A stretch of 64,000 nt of DNA from Lichenihabitans sp033947565. Its GTDB lineage: Bacteria > Pseudomonadota > Alphaproteobacteria > Rhizobiales > Beijerinckiaceae. Below the pieces are notes generated by a model that made no database searches, was not told the DNA's origin, and was given only the letters and a program-made list of their open reading frames with translations. A program made the translations under genes and the position numbers. This document shows, piece by piece, positions 27,700 to 36,961 of the stretch. The DNA lies in contig NZ_JARPVX010000001.1 in NCBI RefSeq assembly GCF_033947565.1, forward strand, positions 1 to 64,000, given 5' to 3'. The first letter of the stretch is position 1. Each line of letters opens with the position of its first letter.

Positions 27700-29895
27700 T
27701 CAGGCGACCGAGCTCTCGGATGACGGGGCGGCGGCCGACGGCGAGGCCCCGTCGCGGCGGAAGGCGGCGTAATAAAGCCCGCGTCCGGTCTGCACGATGC
27801 ACCACAACGTCATCAGGGCGGAGCCGTGCAGAATGCCGGTACGGGTCACCTGGCCCTGGCGCTTGCGGTAAACGATCCCGACATCCGCGAAGGCCGTGGC
27901 CGCGATGATGCGGAACCGGTCGCCGTTGACCCCGAAGAACCGGAGCCCGACGCCCCGCCCTTCCGACAGGGTGCGTCGGCTGACGCCCACCACCGGGGTT
28001 TCCCAGATGCGGCTCGGATCGGCAGGATCGGCCATCCGCAGGGTGCCACTGGCGCGCGGCTTGATCTGGGCGCCGTCGGGCAGACGTACCTGCAGGCCGC
28101 CGAACGACATGTCTTCGATCGTCACCGGGATCGCCTCGGTGCCGAACACCAGGGTGGCGGCGCCACGACTATCCACGCGCGGGACGCTGCGGCGCTCGCG
28201 CAGTTCGCAGACCGCGCCGAGCCCGAGACCCGCCAGGATCAGGTTGAGCAGGCTCCACACCCCGACGACGCCGATCAACTCGCGGGCTTCCGGCTCGTAG
28301 GCGAAGCGGTAGCCCAGCACCACGAGGCTCGCCAGAACCATGAAGAACACGACGAAATAGGGCAGCGCGATCTCGGAGATGCGGTCGTGCTCCAGCGTCT
28401 GGCCCTTGGCCGTCACCTCGAACTTCGGGTTGCGCGGGTTGATGAAGACGCTGATGACGGCGCGGAACAGCATCACCGACTGGATGTATTCGTACACATC
28501 CGAGATCCACGGCCAGCGGACGCGGCCGAAGATGTAGCTTTGGATCAACAGCGCCGAGGCCATATAGGCGACCGTGTAGGCAAAGAACTCCTGCTGATTG
28601 GCGACGTAGATCTTCAGATCAAAGAAGATATACAGCATCGGCGCGAAGATGAAGGCCATGCGGGACAGCGGGAACAGCCAGAACATGCTGCTGGCCAGGT
28701 AGCTGAGACGCTGCGGCACCGACAGGCCCGATTTGAACAGCGGCGTCTTCAGGAGCAGGATCTGCACCATGCCGCGGCACCAGCGGGAGCGTTGCGTGAT
28801 GAAGGCGTCGAATTTTTCGGCCTGCAGGCCGGCCACCATCGGGGTCTCGACATAAAGGCTGTTCCAGCCGCGCGAATGCAGCTCGAGTGCGCTTTCGGCA
28901 TCCTCGGTGATGGACGAGCCATGGAAGCCGCCCACCTGTTCGAGCGCCTCGCGCCGCAGGACGGCGGCCGAGCCGCAGAAGAAGGCGGCGTTCCACTTGT
29001 CGAGGCCCTTCTGCACGAGGCCATAGAACATCTCGTTCTCGGTCGGCATCTGCGAGGCGCGCAGATTGCGCTCGATCGGGTCGGGGTTGAGGAAGAAATG
29101 CGGCGTCTGAACCAGAAACAGCTTCTTGTCGTCGCGGAAATGTCCGACCGTTTCGCGCAGGAAATTCTGCGCCGGCACGTGGTCGGCGTCGAACACCACC
29201 ACGAGATCGCCGGTGCTGTGCGCCAAGCCGTTGTTGAGGTTGCCGGCCTTGGCGTGCTGGTTTTCCTCGCGGGCGAGGTACTGCACGTCGAGTTCGCGGC
29301 AGAGCGCCTGCATGGTCTGGCGCCGCTTCAGGGCGCGCGCCGCCGTGGCGGGATCGTCGGAATTCACCTTGGCGTCGGTGCCGCCGTCGTCGAGCAGGAA
29401 AACGTTCAGCTTGCCGGCCGGATAGGTGATGCGCTTGGCGGCCGCCAGCGTCGGGGCCACGATGTCGAGGCTTTCGTTGTAGGACGGCACGAAGATGTCG
29501 ACCGTCGGGGCCTCATCGTCGCTCAGCAGGGGCGCCCTTGGCCTGTCGATCGGATCGGCGATCGTGAACAGGCTGAGGAACATCATGGTGACGCAGTAAC
29601 ATTCGGCGAGGACCAGCATGGCCCCGGCCGCGAAATCGAGCGGCGAGCTGATCGAGGGTACCGTGCTGGTGACGCGCCAGATGATGTAGCGCAGCACGAT
29701 AAAGGTGCCCAAGGCGAGAAATACGCTGCGCCATGCGCCGCCCAGCCGCAACGCCTTGACGACGACCATCAGGCCCAGCGCCGATACAACGATGGCTAGC
29801 TGCGCTTCGACGCTGAGCGGGAGTTCCGCGTAAAGCAGCGCCAGCAACGCTGCCAATCCCCAGCCTGCAATAGAGATAGGTTTCACGGCCATCAT
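27700..29895 (-). CDS. bcsA: Cellulose synthase catalytic subunit BcsA (UDP-forming)
   Basis: A 731-residue inner-membrane GT2 enzyme that polymerises glucose from UDP-glucose and extrudes the chain. Seen in order: N-terminal membrane helices (residues 7-110), DDGG (about 169), DADHVP (DxD, metal/UDP), TEDAESALELHSRGW (catalytic base TED), QRSRWCRGM (acceptor-site QxxRW), and several further membrane helices. The C-terminal PilZ domain keeps the c-di-GMP arginines (RRSVPR) and the D-x-S-x-x-G motif in EDMSFGG. It heads the bcs operon on the minus strand. Activity should therefore depend on c-di-GMP. It is full length, with no defect seen. Confidence 0.96.
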   Translation of the reverse strand: MMAVKPISIAGWGLAALLALLYAELPLSVEAQLAIVVSALGLMVVVKALRLGGAWRSVFLALGTFIVLRYIIWRVTSTVPSISSPLDFAAGAMLVLAECYCVTMMFLSLFTIADPIDRPRAPLLSDDEAPTVDIFVPSYNESLDIVAPTLAAAKRITYPAGKLNVFLLDDGGTDAKVNSDDPATAARALKRRQTMQALCRELDVQYLAREENQHAKAGNLNNGLAHSTGDLVVVFDADHVPAQNFLRETVGHFRDDKKLFLVQTPHFFLNPDPIERNLRASQMPTENEMFYGLVQKGLDKWNAAFFCGSAAVLRREALEQVGGFHGSSITEDAESALELHSRGWNSLYVETPMVAGLQAEKFDAFITQRSRWCRGMVQILLLKTPLFKSGLSVPQRLSYLASSMFWLFPLSRMAFIFAPMLYIFFDLKIYVANQQEFFAYTVAYMASALLIQSYIFGRVRWPWISDVYEYIQSVMLFRAVISVFINPRNPKFEVTAKGQTLEHDRISEIALPYFVVFFMVLASLVVLGYRFAYEPEARELIGVVGVWSLLNLILAGLGLGAVCELRERRSVPRVDSRGAATLVFGTEAIPVTIEDMSFGGLQVRLPDGAQIKPRASGTLRMADPADPSRIWETPVVGVSRRTLSEGRGVGLRFFGVNGDRFRIIAATAFADVGIVYRKRQGQVTRTGILHGSALMTLWCIVQTGRGLYYAAFRRDGASPSAAAPSSESSVA

Positions 29896-30085
29896 CCCAC
29901 AGATCGATAATCGAACATCGCAATACGGATCTGTTCTGACATCGATCGATGTAGGTTTTCACAAGCAGTCGTTGCAATTCGCCGGATGTGGATTTACCGT
30001 GCCGAAACCATGACTTCGTCCCGCATCGGCAAAAACTTGCTGTGACGTGGTCTCGACCTGATCGGCGAAGATGCGAGGTTCGACG

Positions 30086-30670
30086 TCAGTCGTTCGGATC
30101 GGCGACAGCCGGCATGGACGCCGCCAGGTCGCTCAGCGCCGCAAAGATGGTCTCAGCCTCGGCCGGGTGCAGATCCGTGACCCCGAGCGTTCGCATCACC
30201 TGCAGCCCCATGACGCCGAACAAGATCGCCAGAGCCATGTCCGGGCGGGTGCCTTCGGCCCGCACGCGGGCCATGACGTCCGCAAAGGCTTCCCGGAAGT
30301 GCACGAGCGACTCGGAATTCTCAACGGCGGCCACCAGCAGCGCCCGGGAGAAGCCCTCGTCGTTGCGATAGGTTTCGGTCGAATGGGCGATCATGCCGGC
30401 CAACGTCGGATGCGGCAGGCCGCGGCGGGCGGCGGCGGCGCGATCCATGCCCTCACTCAGCAGGTCGAGCTTGCGGGCCGCCACCGCCACGATCAGGGCG
30501 TCCTTCGACCGGAAATGATACAGCAAGCCGCCTTTGCTGATCCCGGCTGCGGCAGCGACGCCGTCGAGCGTCAGGCCCCCGAAGCCATCCCGCGCCACCA
30601 CGGCCTCGGCGGCCGCGAGAATCTTCTCGAGGGTGGCTCGGCTACGCGCTTGCGACAGGCGATGAGTCAT
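30086..30670 (-). CDS. TetR-family transcriptional regulator
   Basis: A 194-residue repressor. Residues 13-60 form the TetR helix-turn-helix (LTLDGVAAAAGISKGGLLYHFRSKDAL); the rest is a helical ligand-binding domain. It is divergent from a two-adaptor RND efflux operon with 71 bases between them, the usual arrangement for a local repressor released by an efflux substrate. The intergenic DNA holds a CCAACTGGACGG stretch and a weak inverted repeat (TGGACG at 30683, CGTCCA at 30714), but neither is a clear operator. Confidence 0.9.
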   Translation of the reverse strand: MTHRLSQARSRATLEKILAAAEAVVARDGFGGLTLDGVAAAAGISKGGLLYHFRSKDALIVAVAARKLDLLSEGMDRAAAARRGLPHPTLAGMIAHSTETYRNDEGFSRALLVAAVENSESLVHFREAFADVMARVRAEGTRPDMALAILFGVMGLQVMRTLGVTDLHPAEAETIFAALSDLAASMPAVADPND

Positions 30671-30741
30671 AAAAAAACCAACTGGACGGATTTTTATTAC
30701 CGCGATATGGGATCGTCCACAAGTCGCCGGCTGGATGTTTC

Positions 30742-31857
30742 ATGTCGACCCGCCCTCCTCCGCTTTGGTTTTTTTTGGCCCGCCGCTCCGGATGGGCGGT
30801 GGGCGCTTGTCTTGGCGTTGCCGTCTCGGCGGGGCTGCCTCAGCGGGCGATAGCGCAGGATGACCCCGCCGTGCCGGTGCGGGCCGCGGTGGCCCGGCAG
30901 GTCGAGAACGCCCCGGACCTCGCCTTGACGGGCACGATCGCGGCCCGCATCCAGAGCAACGTCGCGTTCCGGGTGGCCGGCAAGGTGACGGCCCGGCTGG
31001 TCGAAGTCGGCCAGCATGTGGGGCCGAACGACGTCCTGGCACGGCTCGACCCGACCGAGCAGCGGGCCGACGTGAGCAGTGCCACGGCCGCCCTCGCGGC
31101 GGCGCAAGCCACCCTCCAGCAGGCCCAACAGACGTTCGACCGTCAGAAGCAGCTCATCGCCAGCGGCTTCACGACGCGCGCCAGCTATGACCAGGCGGAA
31201 ACGACGTTGAACGCCAATACGGCCCAGGTGGCGGTCGCCCAGGCGGCGCTGAACACCGCCAAGGAGCAATCGTCCTATACGGAGCTGAAGACCGGCCAGT
31301 CCGGCGTCATCGTGTCCCGCACGCTCGAGGCCGGACAGGTGGTTCAGGCGGGCCAGACCGTCTTCGTGTTGGCACAGGATGGCCCGCGCGACGCCGTCTT
31401 TGCGATTCCTGAAGCGCTGCTGACTGCGCCGCCGAGCGACAACACCACCGATGTGGTGCTGCAGTCGGATCCCAAGGTCGCCACCACGGGCACGGTGCGG
31501 GAGATCGCACCCTTGGTCGATCCCGCCACCGGCACCGTCACGGTGAAGATCGGCCTTATCGAAACGCCGCCCCAGATGGCACTCGGCACGGCCGTGGTGG
31601 GCCACGCGCGCTGGGACCGGCACGAAACCGCCCTGCTGCCCTGGAGCGCGCTCTTCGAGCGCGACGGCAAGCCGGCGCTTTGGGTGATCGACGACCAGAA
31701 CAGGGTTGCGTTGCGACCGATCGAGGTCGGCACCTATCGCACCGGCGCCTTCACGGTGGCGCACGGCCTCGCGGCGGGGGAACGGGTGGTGGTGGACGGG
31801 GTACAGCTGTTGTTCCCCGGCCAGAAGGTTCTGGTCGTCGAAGGCAACGCTCCATGA
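30742..31857 (+). CDS. RND efflux periplasmic adaptor (1)
   Basis: A 371-residue membrane-fusion protein. An N-terminal signal/anchor region (residues 1-37, cleavage near RAIA-Q) is followed by the lipoyl half-motifs around VAFRVAGKVTARLVEVGQHV. A coiled-coil hairpin (about 110-190) has the tip segment ASGFTTRASYDQA, and the second lipoyl half and beta-barrel/membrane-proximal domains end at AAGERVVVDGVQLLFPGQKV. It is first gene of an operon: its stop overlaps the next adaptor's ATG (ATGA). Adaptors link the inner-membrane pump to an outer-membrane channel, which is not encoded here. Confidence 0.9.
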   Translation: MSTRPPPLWFFLARRSGWAVGACLGVAVSAGLPQRAIAQDDPAVPVRAAVARQVENAPDLALTGTIAARIQSNVAFRVAGKVTARLVEVGQHVGPNDVLARLDPTEQRADVSSATAALAAAQATLQQAQQTFDRQKQLIASGFTTRASYDQAETTLNANTAQVAVAQAALNTAKEQSSYTELKTGQSGVIVSRTLEAGQVVQAGQTVFVLAQDGPRDAVFAIPEALLTAPPSDNTTDVVLQSDPKVATTGTVREIAPLVDPATGTVTVKIGLIETPPQMALGTAVVGHARWDRHETALLPWSALFERDGKPALWVIDDQNRVALRPIEVGTYRTGAFTVAHGLAAGERVVVDGVQLLFPGQKVLVVEGNAP

Positions 31858-32939
31858 GGTCCCCCTACGGCACGCATCGCCTGCTCGTCTTGGCGGCGGC
31901 GCTCACGCTCGCCGCTTGCGATCGGCATCATCAAGACGAGCCGCCCGCGCCCGTGCGGCCGGTGCTGAGCCTCGTGGTGCAGCCAACCGAGCGTCGGGTC
32001 GACCGCAGTTTCACGGGCACGGTGGAACCCCGCTATCAAGCCGAGCTCGGTTTCCAGATGACCGGACGCATGATCTCCCGCGACGTGAACGTGGGCGACG
32101 TGGTTCACAAGGGGCAGCAGCTCGCGACGCTTGATCCCGTGGTGGCCCGCCTGGCGCTCACCTCCACGGAGGCCGACCGCGCCAATGCGCAGGCCCAGCT
32201 TACCAATGCGGCCGCGACGCTGTTGCGGCAACAAGCCCTGATCAAGACCGAAAGCGTCAGCCAAGCGCAGCTCGATGCCGCCGTGGCGGCGCGCGACACC
32301 GCCCAGGCCAAATTCAACCAGACCGAAGCCAGCTTGGCCAAGGTCAAGGAACAGCTCGGCTATACCGTGCTGACCAGCGATCACGACGGCATCGTGGCGC
32401 GCTGGAGCGCCGAAGTCGGGCAGGTCGTCAGCCTGAGCCAGACCGTGGTGACGATCGCACGTCCCGACCAGCGCGACGCCGTGCTCGATGTTTCGGACGA
32501 CCTGCTCGACCGTTTTCCCGTGGGGGCGCGCTTCAGCGTGCACCTCCTCGCCGACGACGGCGTCACCGCTCCCGGCGAAGTGCGGGAGATCGCACCGCAA
32601 TCGGATGCCGCCACCTTGACGCGCCGCATCCGCCTCACCTTGACCGACCCGGGTGTCGCGTTCCGGCTCGGCACCACCATACGGGTGTCCCTCGCGCAGA
32701 CCGCGGGCGCCCAGATCGTGTTGCCCGACGTTGCCATCCTCACCGAGGGTCAGCAGACGACGGTCTGGCTGGTCGGTGCCGACGGGACCGTGTCGCCCCG
32801 GCCGGTGACGCTCGGGGCGCGAACCGCCGAGGGCGTCACGGTGACGGCCGGCCTCGCGGCGGGCGAGCGGGTCGTCGTCGCCGGCGTGCATTCCTTGTCG
32901 AAGGGACAAGCCGTCAAATCCTCTGCTTCGGAACCCTGA
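31854..32939 (+). CDS. RND efflux periplasmic adaptor (2), lipoprotein
   Basis: A 361-residue second membrane-fusion protein. ATG 31854 overlaps the stop of adaptor 1. The start gives a lipoprotein signal with lipobox LAAC (Cys22), so it should be tethered to the inner membrane. Lipoyl halves (GFQMTGRMISRDVNVGDVV), a helical hairpin and barrel domains follow, ending with LAAGERVVVAGVHSLSKGQ. Its C-terminal segment resembles adaptor 1, suggesting gene duplication. It lies 4 bases before the pump gene. Confidence 0.9.
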   Translation: MRSPYGTHRLLVLAAALTLAACDRHHQDEPPAPVRPVLSLVVQPTERRVDRSFTGTVEPRYQAELGFQMTGRMISRDVNVGDVVHKGQQLATLDPVVARLALTSTEADRANAQAQLTNAAATLLRQQALIKTESVSQAQLDAAVAARDTAQAKFNQTEASLAKVKEQLGYTVLTSDHDGIVARWSAEVGQVVSLSQTVVTIARPDQRDAVLDVSDDLLDRFPVGARFSVHLLADDGVTAPGEVREIAPQSDAATLTRRIRLTLTDPGVAFRLGTTIRVSLAQTAGAQIVLPDVAILTEGQQTTVWLVGADGTVSPRPVTLGARTAEGVTVTAGLAAGERVVVAGVHSLSKGQAVKSSASEP

Positions 32940-32943
32940 TCCC

Positions 32944-35900
32944 GTGACATCCTTCAACTTGTCCGAGTGGGCCCTGCGGCACCGCTCCTTCGTGTGGTTC
33001 CTGATGATCGTCTCGGCCCTGGCAGGCTTGATGGCCTATCGGGGGCTCGGCCGCGAAGAAGACCCACCGTTCACGATCAAGACCATGGTGGTGCAGCAAA
33101 GCTGGCCGGGCGCCACGGTCGACGAGATGCTCAATCAGGTGACGGAGCGCATCGAGAAGGAGCTGAAGCAGATCGACGCGCTCGATTACACCAAAAGCTA
33201 CACGGTGCCGGGCAAGACGACGGTGCTGGTCAACCTGAAGGACACCACCAAGGCCAAGGAGGTGCCCGCTTACTTCTACCAGGTGCGCAAGCACGTCGAG
33301 GATATCCAATACACGCTGCCCAACGGCGTGCAGGCCCCGAGCTTCAACGACGAGTTCGGCGACGTTTACGGCAATATCTATGGCTTCACGGCCGATGGAC
33401 TCAGCCAGCGGCAATTGCGCGATTACGTCGAGCAGGTGCGCTCGGAAGTGTTGACGGTGCCGAATGTCGGCAAGGTGCAGGTGATCGGCGCCCAGGATGA
33501 AGTCATCTATCTCGACTTTTCAGCCCGCAAGCTGGCAGCGCTGGGCCTGAACGTGCAGTCTCTGGTTCAAACCTTGCAAAACCAGAACGCCGTCCAGCCC
33601 TCCGGCGTCGTCCAGGCCGGGCCGGAACGCATTTCGCTGCGGGTCAGCGGCCAGTTCACCTCCGAGGACAGCCTTCGGGCCATCAACCTGCGGGTCAACG
33701 ACCGATATTTCCCGCTCGGCGATGTCGCTACGGTGTCGCGCGGCTACCGGGATCCGCCCGATCCGCTGTTCCGTGTCGACGGCGTGCCCGCCATTGGGCT
33801 CGGCATCGGCATGAAGGCTTCCGGCAACCTTCTCCAATTCGGCCAGGACCTGAAAGCCAAGATGCAGGCCGTCAAGGCGACCTTGCCGATCGGGGTCGGG
33901 GTGCACCTCGTGTCCGACCAGCCGCGCATCGTCGAGGAAGCGGTCGGTGGTTTCACCGAAGCCCTGCTCGAAGCCGTCGGCATCGTGCTGCTGGTCAGCT
34001 TCGTCAGCCTGGGATTGCGGGCCGGGCTCGTGGTGTCGTTCTCGATTCCGCTGGTGCTGGCGATCGTCTTCGTGGCGATGAACTATTTCGGCATTTCGCT
34101 GCAGCGCATTTCGCTCGGTGCGCTCATCATCGCGCTCGGTCTCCTCGTCGATGACGCCATGATTACGGTGGAGATGATGGTGAGCCGGCTCGAACAAGGC
34201 GACAGCCTGACCAAGGCCGCCACCTTTGCCTATACGTCGACGGCCTTTCCGATGCTGACCGGCACGCTCGTCACCGTGGCGGGCTTCATCCCGATCGGCT
34301 TCAACGGCTCGTCGGCCGGTGAGTACACCTATTCACTGTTCGTGGTGATCGCGGCGGCGCTGTTGATCAGCTGGGTGGTGGCGGTGCTGTTCGCCCCGCT
34401 GATCGGCGTCAAGCTGCTGCCGAAGACCATGAAGCGGCACAGCGACCGTCCGGGCCTGCTGACCCGCGCCTTCACGGCGATTCTGGTCGGGGCGATGCGC
34501 TGGCGCTGGGTGACGATCGTCGGGTGCGTGGCATTGCTCGGGCTCGCGATTGTCGGCATGGGGCATGTGCAGCAACAGTTCTTCCCCTCCTCGGATCGGC
34601 CGGAACTGCTGGTCGACATGACGCTGCCGCAGAACAGCTCCATCGCCGAAACCAAGGCCCAGATGGACCGGCTCGAATCGGGCTTCGGTTCCGACCCGGA
34701 CATCGTCAGCTGGAGCTCCTATGTGGGCGAGGGTGCGATCCGCTTCTACCTGCCGCTCGATCAGCAGCTCGCCAATCCGTTCTTCGGGCAGGCCGTGGTG
34801 GTGACGAAGTCGCTCGAGGCGCGCGCCAAGCTTCAGGCCCGGCTGAAGACCCAACTGGCCACGAGCTTCGTCGGGACCGACGCCTTCGTCCACCCGCTCG
34901 ACCTCGGGCCGCCGGTCGGGCGGCCGGTGCAATACAGGGTCAGCGGTCCCGACATCCAGGTGTTGCGTACCCGGGCGCTGGCGCTGGCGAAGATCATGGC
35001 CGGCAACCCGCACCTCGATGCGCCCACCTTCGATTGGAACGAGCCCGGCAAGGTGGTGCGGGTCGACATCGCGCAGGACAAGGCGCGGCAGCTCGGCATC
35101 TCGTCCACCGATGTGGCTGCCATCCTGAACGGCATCGTGGGCGGCACCAGCATCACCCAGGTGCGCGACAGCATCTATCTGGTGGACGTCATCGGCCGCG
35201 CTGCCGCCGGCGAACGCAACCGCATCGAGACGCTGCAAAGCTTGCAGATTCCTACGGCCAGTGGTGCTGTCGTGCCGCTCCTATCCTTCGCGACCCTTCG
35301 CATGGAGCTCGAACAGCCGATCGTCTGGCGGCGCGATCGGCTGCCGACCATCACAGTGCGGGCGGCGTTGCGCGACGACACGCAGCCCGCAACCGTCGTG
35401 CAGCAGCTCGATTCCGCCACTGCGGCGTTCGCGCAGGGCTTGCCGGACGGCTTCAAGTTCGCGGTTGGCGGCGCCGTCGAGGAAAGCGGCAAGGGCCAGG
35501 GTCCACTTGCGGCGGTCGTGCCGGTGATGCTGCTCACCATGGCGTTCTTCATCATGGTGCAGTTGCAGAGCTTCCAGAAACTGTTCCTGGTGGTGAGCGT
35601 TGCGCCGCTCGGTCTGATCGGCGTGGTGGCGGCGCTGCTGGGTTCCGGCAAGCCGATGGGCTTCGTGGCGATCCTGGGCATCCTGGCCCTCATCGGCATC
35701 ATCATCCGCAATTCGATCATCCTGATGGCCCAGATCGACGCGGTGCTGGCGGAGGGCAAGGACCGCTGGAGCGCGGTCGTGGAAGCGACGCAGCACCGCA
35801 TGCGCCCCATCCTGCTGACAGCCGCGGCGGCGAGCCTCGGCATGATCCCCATCGCACCGCAGGTGTTCTGGGGCCCGATGGCCTATGCGATGATCGGCGG

Positions 35901-36012
35901 TATCGTGGCGGCGACCTTCCTGACCCTGTTTTTCCTGCCGGCGCTTTATGTGGCGTGGTTCCGCATCAAGGCGCCGCCGCGTGGATCGGCAACCCGTCCG
36001 GTCGCCCAATGA
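32944..36012 (+). CDS. RND efflux transporter permease
   Basis: A 1022-residue inner-membrane proton-driven pump. The first helix comes after LSEWALRHRSFVWFLMIV. Two periplasmic porter domains and the usual 12 membrane helices can be traced. The helix-4 proton-relay region reads LGLLVDDAMITVEMM, with the Asp-Asp pair, and the symmetrical second half has GILALIGIIIRNSIILMAQI. Family resemblance is to HAE1/multidrug-type or hydrophobic-compound pumps rather than the heavy-metal CzcA type, but the substrate is not certain. It starts at GTG 32944, and the TGA overlaps a 73-aa gene. Confidence 0.93.
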   Translation: MTSFNLSEWALRHRSFVWFLMIVSALAGLMAYRGLGREEDPPFTIKTMVVQQSWPGATVDEMLNQVTERIEKELKQIDALDYTKSYTVPGKTTVLVNLKDTTKAKEVPAYFYQVRKHVEDIQYTLPNGVQAPSFNDEFGDVYGNIYGFTADGLSQRQLRDYVEQVRSEVLTVPNVGKVQVIGAQDEVIYLDFSARKLAALGLNVQSLVQTLQNQNAVQPSGVVQAGPERISLRVSGQFTSEDSLRAINLRVNDRYFPLGDVATVSRGYRDPPDPLFRVDGVPAIGLGIGMKASGNLLQFGQDLKAKMQAVKATLPIGVGVHLVSDQPRIVEEAVGGFTEALLEAVGIVLLVSFVSLGLRAGLVVSFSIPLVLAIVFVAMNYFGISLQRISLGALIIALGLLVDDAMITVEMMVSRLEQGDSLTKAATFAYTSTAFPMLTGTLVTVAGFIPIGFNGSSAGEYTYSLFVVIAAALLISWVVAVLFAPLIGVKLLPKTMKRHSDRPGLLTRAFTAILVGAMRWRWVTIVGCVALLGLAIVGMGHVQQQFFPSSDRPELLVDMTLPQNSSIAETKAQMDRLESGFGSDPDIVSWSSYVGEGAIRFYLPLDQQLANPFFGQAVVVTKSLEARAKLQARLKTQLATSFVGTDAFVHPLDLGPPVGRPVQYRVSGPDIQVLRTRALALAKIMAGNPHLDAPTFDWNEPGKVVRVDIAQDKARQLGISSTDVAAILNGIVGGTSITQVRDSIYLVDVIGRAAAGERNRIETLQSLQIPTASGAVVPLLSFATLRMELEQPIVWRRDRLPTITVRAALRDDTQPATVVQQLDSATAAFAQGLPDGFKFAVGGAVEESGKGQGPLAAVVPVMLLTMAFFIMVQLQSFQKLFLVVSVAPLGLIGVVAALLGSGKPMGFVAILGILALIGIIIRNSIILMAQIDAVLAEGKDRWSAVVEATQHRMRPILLTAAAASLGMIPIAPQVFWGPMAYAMIGGIVAATFLTLFFLPALYVAWFRIKAPPRGSATRPVAQ

Positions 36013-36230
36013 CGATGCGCCCGCCCCGCCCGTCCGAGGTGACGCTCCTGCGGCGCCTCGCCTCGGGCCCGCAGCCCCTGCGCGAGGGGCCGGTGGGCCG
36101 CTGCACCAAGCGCGGCTGGTGTCGCAGCGTCGAAGACGTCGCGTCCGGCGAGCCGCGCGTCCTCTTCGCGCTGACGGAGGCCGGTTGGGCGGCGCTGATG
36201 GCCACCCCGGGCCGGACCGGCTCGTCGTGA
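36009..36230 (+). CDS. Small protein (73 aa) at end of RND operon
   Basis: A 73-residue soluble protein whose ATG overlaps the pump stop (ATGA). It has an N-terminal helix (SEVTLLRRLASG), a Cys-containing turn (RCTKRGWCRS) and a C-terminal LTEAGWAALM segment that looks like the last helix and wing of a winged-helix domain. It could be a small DNA-binding or regulatory protein. The family is not recognised; coupling to the pump is seen in the sequence. Confidence 0.6.
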   Translation: MTMRPPRPSEVTLLRRLASGPQPLREGPVGRCTKRGWCRSVEDVASGEPRVLFALTEAGWAALMATPGRTGSS

Positions 36231-36254
36231 GAGGACGGGCCGCTCGAGCCGCCG

Positions 36255-36911
36255 TCAACCTCCGACGTTGATGCCGTCCTGCGTCAGGATGAAGTCAGGC
36301 GCGATGCTCCCCTTCACGATGAGGCGACCGTTCGGCAGGTCGTTCTCCTCGAGCTTGGCCTCGAGCGCCGCGCCCGTCATGCCGTAGCCGAGCCAGCGCT
36401 CGGTCAGCCTGCGTCGTAACTCAGCCTCCGGCACCGACACCATGACGGTGTGGTCGAAGTGGACGCGCAACGCACTCCAGGGCGCCCGGTCGAGCAGCAG
36501 GTAATTGCCTTCGACCACCAGGGTGCGCACGGTACGCGGGATCATGCGTCCCCCGGCTCGGGCAATCTCGAGGGCGCGATCGAAGACCGGCACCGCGATC
36601 TCGTCCTCCTGGTTGCGGCGCAGCCGCTCCAGCATGTGCCCGAAGCCGGCCACGTCGAAGGTTTCGGGTGCCCCCTTGCGGGCCCGCAGCCCGCGGGCGA
36701 TCAGTACCGCGTCGTCGAGGTGGTAGCCGTCCATCGGCAGCACGGCAGCGCTGCCGGGCCCTGTTGCGTCGAGCTGCGCCACGAGCCGCTCGGCCAGGGT
36801 CGATTTGCCGGAGCCTGGCGCACCGGCGATCGCGATGATGCGCCGCTCGGGGCCTTCCTCTGCGGCCATCTGGACGAGAACTTCGAAGGTGACGGGACGA
36901 CTGGTGTTCAT
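36255..36911 (-). CDS. P-loop nucleoside/sugar kinase-like protein
   Basis: A 218-residue soluble P-loop protein. Walker A is GAPGSGKST (about residues 27-35), with LPMDGYHLDDAVL downstream, RTLVVEGNYLLLDRAPW (Walker-B-like Glu) and RRRLTERWLGYGM (lid arginines). This is the pattern of the PanK/uridine-kinase-like superfamily that includes FrcK and YggC, which phosphorylate small sugars, nucleosides or pantothenate. ATG 36911 is chosen; an alternative TTG at 36965 would overlap the stop of the upstream ABC permease (TTGA). The position suggests it acts on the imported solute. Confidence 0.78.
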   Translation of the reverse strand: MNTSRPVTFEVLVQMAAEEGPERRIIAIAGAPGSGKSTLAERLVAQLDATGPGSAAVLPMDGYHLDDAVLIARGLRARKGAPETFDVAGFGHMLERLRRNQEDEIAVPVFDRALEIARAGGRMIPRTVRTLVVEGNYLLLDRAPWSALRVHFDHTVMVSVPEAELRRRLTERWLGYGMTGAALEAKLEENDLPNGRLIVKGSIAPDFILTQDGINVGG

Positions 36912-36961
36912 GGCGGGCCTTGTAGCGGGACAGGCTGGCTTGGCGAAGCGCAAAGCGTTGC

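Noticed and set aside
25456..27723. 755-aa open frame antisense to bcsB
   Set aside because: Arg/His/Gly/Gln-rich composition typical of GC-rich shadow frames; bcsB on the other strand has clear domains.
27826..29799. 657-aa open frame antisense to bcsA
   Set aside because: Shadow of a gene with all cellulose-synthase motifs.
30671..30741. TetR operator (CCAACTGGACGG and TGGACG/CGTCCA repeat)
   Set aside because: The palindromes are imperfect and widely spaced; not strong enough to list as a site.
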